DNA of 5,070 nt, from NCBI GenBank assembly GCA_902493545.1, contig CABUQI010000098.1, positions 1-5,070 of the forward strand, in the 5' to 3' direction. A program made the position numbers and the translations under genes. A model generated the notes under the pieces. It searched no databases. It worked only from the letters and a program-made list of their open reading frames with translations, and had not been told where the DNA came from. Shown one piece after another: positions 4,018-5,070 of the stretch (within the stretch, counting starts at the first letter, position 1; every line of letters begins with the position of its first letter). The stretch is from an uncultured Collinsella sp. Lineage in GTDB: Bacteria; Actinomycetota; Coriobacteriia; Coriobacteriales; Coriobacteriaceae.

Positions 4018-5070
4018 ATGACTGTCGAGAAGAAGGATATCGATTGGGGTAGCCTCGGCTTTGGCTACATGAAGACCGATTACAGCTACGAGGCCCATTG
4101 GAAGGATGGCGAGTGGGACGAGGGCGGCCTGACCACCGACCACACCCTGCATGTCTCCGAGTGCGGCGGCATCTTCCATTACTGCCAGGAGGTCTTTGAG
4201 GGCCTGAAGGCCTACACCGCCGAGGACGGCAGCATCGTCTGCTTCCGCCCCGACATGAACGCCGAGCGTATGTACAACTCTGCGCAGCGCCTCGAGATGC
4301 CCCCGTTCCCCAAGGACAAGTTCGTTGAGGCCGTCAAGCAGGTCGTTTCTGCCAACGCCGCGTGGGTTCCGCCCTTCGGCTCCGGTGCGACCCTGTACGT
4401 GCGTCCGTTTATGATCGGCTCCGGTGACGTGATCGGCGTGGCTCCCGCTCCTGAGTACACGTTCCGCATTCTCGTGACCCCGGTCGGTCCGTACTTTAAG
4501 GGTGGCCTCAAGCCCGTCAAGCTGCGCGTTTCCGAGTATGACCGTGCCGCACCGCACGGCACCGGCAACATCAAGGCCGGCCTGAACTACGCCATGTCCC
4601 TTAAGCCCACGATGGAGGCCCATCGCGAGGGCTATGCCGAGAACCTGTATCTCGACTCCGAGTCCCGCACCTATGTCGAGGAGACCGGTGGCGCCAACGT
4701 CCTGTTCGTGAAAGAGGATGGCACGCTCGTCGTTCCGCAGTCGCACACCGACTCCATTCTGCCCTCCATCACCCGTCGTTCGCTCGTTCAGGTCGCTCAG
4801 GACCTGGGTATGACCGTCGATCAGCGCCCCGTCGAGTGGGCCGAGGTCAAGGCCGGCACCTTTGTGGAGTGCGGCCTGTGCGGCACCGCTGCCGTCATCT
4901 CTCCGGTTGGCGAAATCGACAACAAGGTTTACGGCGCCGACGAGACCGTGACCTTCCCGGCTGGATACACCGAGATCGGCCCTGTGATGAAGAAGCTTCG
5001 CGAGACCCTGACTGGTATCCAGTCCGGTGCTGTCGAGGACAAGCACAACTGGGTTTACACCGTCGCGTAA
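4018..5070 (+). CDS. ilvE: Branched-chain amino-acid aminotransferase
   Basis: This 350-residue cytoplasmic, PLP-dependent fold-type IV enzyme interconverts Leu, Ile and Val with their 2-oxo acids, using 2-oxoglutarate/glutamate. It is the last step of branched-chain synthesis and the first of degradation. Visible family motifs are FEGLKAY (about 60-66), FRPDMNAERMYNSAQRL, YVRPFMIGSG, GPYF, GTGNIKAGLNYA with the PLP-binding Lys186, YVEETGGANVLF with Glu222 expected to contact the PLP ring nitrogen, and CGTAAVISPVGEI. The sequence is of the longer type shared by many Gram-positives and eukaryotic BCATs rather than the roughly 309-residue E. coli type. A Cys-Gly-Leu-Cys pair (Cys285, Cys288) precedes the GTAA motif. 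Serine codons are mostly TCC, unlike the AGC/TCG of the ABC gene, which suggests high expression. No other ilv or leu gene is nearby, and the gene ends at the window edge with TAA. Confidence 0.96.
   Translation: MTVEKKDIDWGSLGFGYMKTDYSYEAHWKDGEWDEGGLTTDHTLHVSECGGIFHYCQEVFEGLKAYTAEDGSIVCFRPDMNAERMYNSAQRLEMPPFPKDKFVEAVKQVVSANAAWVPPFGSGATLYVRPFMIGSGDVIGVAPAPEYTFRILVTPVGPYFKGGLKPVKLRVSEYDRAAPHGTGNIKAGLNYAMSLKPTMEAHREGYAENLYLDSESRTYVEETGGANVLFVKEDGTLVVPQSHTDSILPSITRRSLVQVAQDLGMTVDQRPVEWAEVKAGTFVECGLCGTAAVISPVGEIDNKVYGADETVTFPAGYTEIGPVMKKLRETLTGIQSGAVEDKHNWVYTVA

Noticed and set aside
3925..5046. A 373-codon open frame antisense to ilvE
   Set aside because: It is a shadow of the high third-position GC of ilvE. 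The translation is low-complexity Gly/Ala/His/Val/Leu, has no recognisable domain and overlaps a well-supported gene completely.
1..5070. Search for a novel defence, mobile, CRISPR, retron or biosynthetic system
   Set aside because: All four complete genes belong to well-known families, there are no spaced direct-repeat arrays, no transposase or integrase, no tRNA-like cloverleaf and no attachment site. The only unexplained structure is in short non-coding stretches.

Overview
The window is high-GC DNA from a bacterial chromosome. Gene content, codon bias and strong Gram-positive-style ribosome binding sites suggest a high-GC actinobacterium. Coriobacteriia, possibly Collinsella or a relative, is my best guess from general resemblance of the proteins; I could not test it by search. 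The region looks like ordinary housekeeping chromosome: no insertion sequence, phage gene, CRISPR array, tRNA or rRNA is visible.

Layout from left to right. (1) Bases 1-33 are the last codons of an upstream gene whose tail resembles the C-terminus of an ABC exporter half-transporter. One base later a 668-residue ABC exporter half-transporter starts (35-2041). The degenerate signature motif of this second subunit and the tight spacing suggest a heterodimeric exporter made from a two-gene operon. (2) A short convergent gap (2042-2153) holds a perfect 13-bp-arm palindrome and a second GC-rich hairpin that can act as a bidirectional terminator. (3) On the minus strand lies cysE (2154-2858), serine O-acetyltransferase of the short Bacillus-like form. 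(4) A divergent intergenic region (2859-3081) carries back-to-back promoters, each overlapped by a dyad that could be an operator. (5) A DedA-family membrane protein (3082-3720) follows and ends in a strong intrinsic terminator. (6) A promoter and an approximately 150-nt leader precede ilvE, the branched-chain amino-acid aminotransferase (4018-5070), whose stop codon is exactly the window end.

Functionally, cysE (entry to cysteine synthesis) and ilvE (Leu/Ile/Val transamination) are amino-acid metabolism genes, the DedA protein probably recycles a polyprenyl-phosphate lipid carrier, and the ABC pair exports an unknown substrate. Apart from the ABC operon these are separate transcription units; nothing indicates a shared pathway. 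I found no convincing new biological system. The points most worth a second look are the ilvE leader (a possible near-leaderless small ORF that overlaps the ilvE start, and possible masking of the ribosome site), the dyads at the cysE and dedA promoters, the perfect palindrome after the ABC gene, and the charged N-terminal extension of the ABC subunit.
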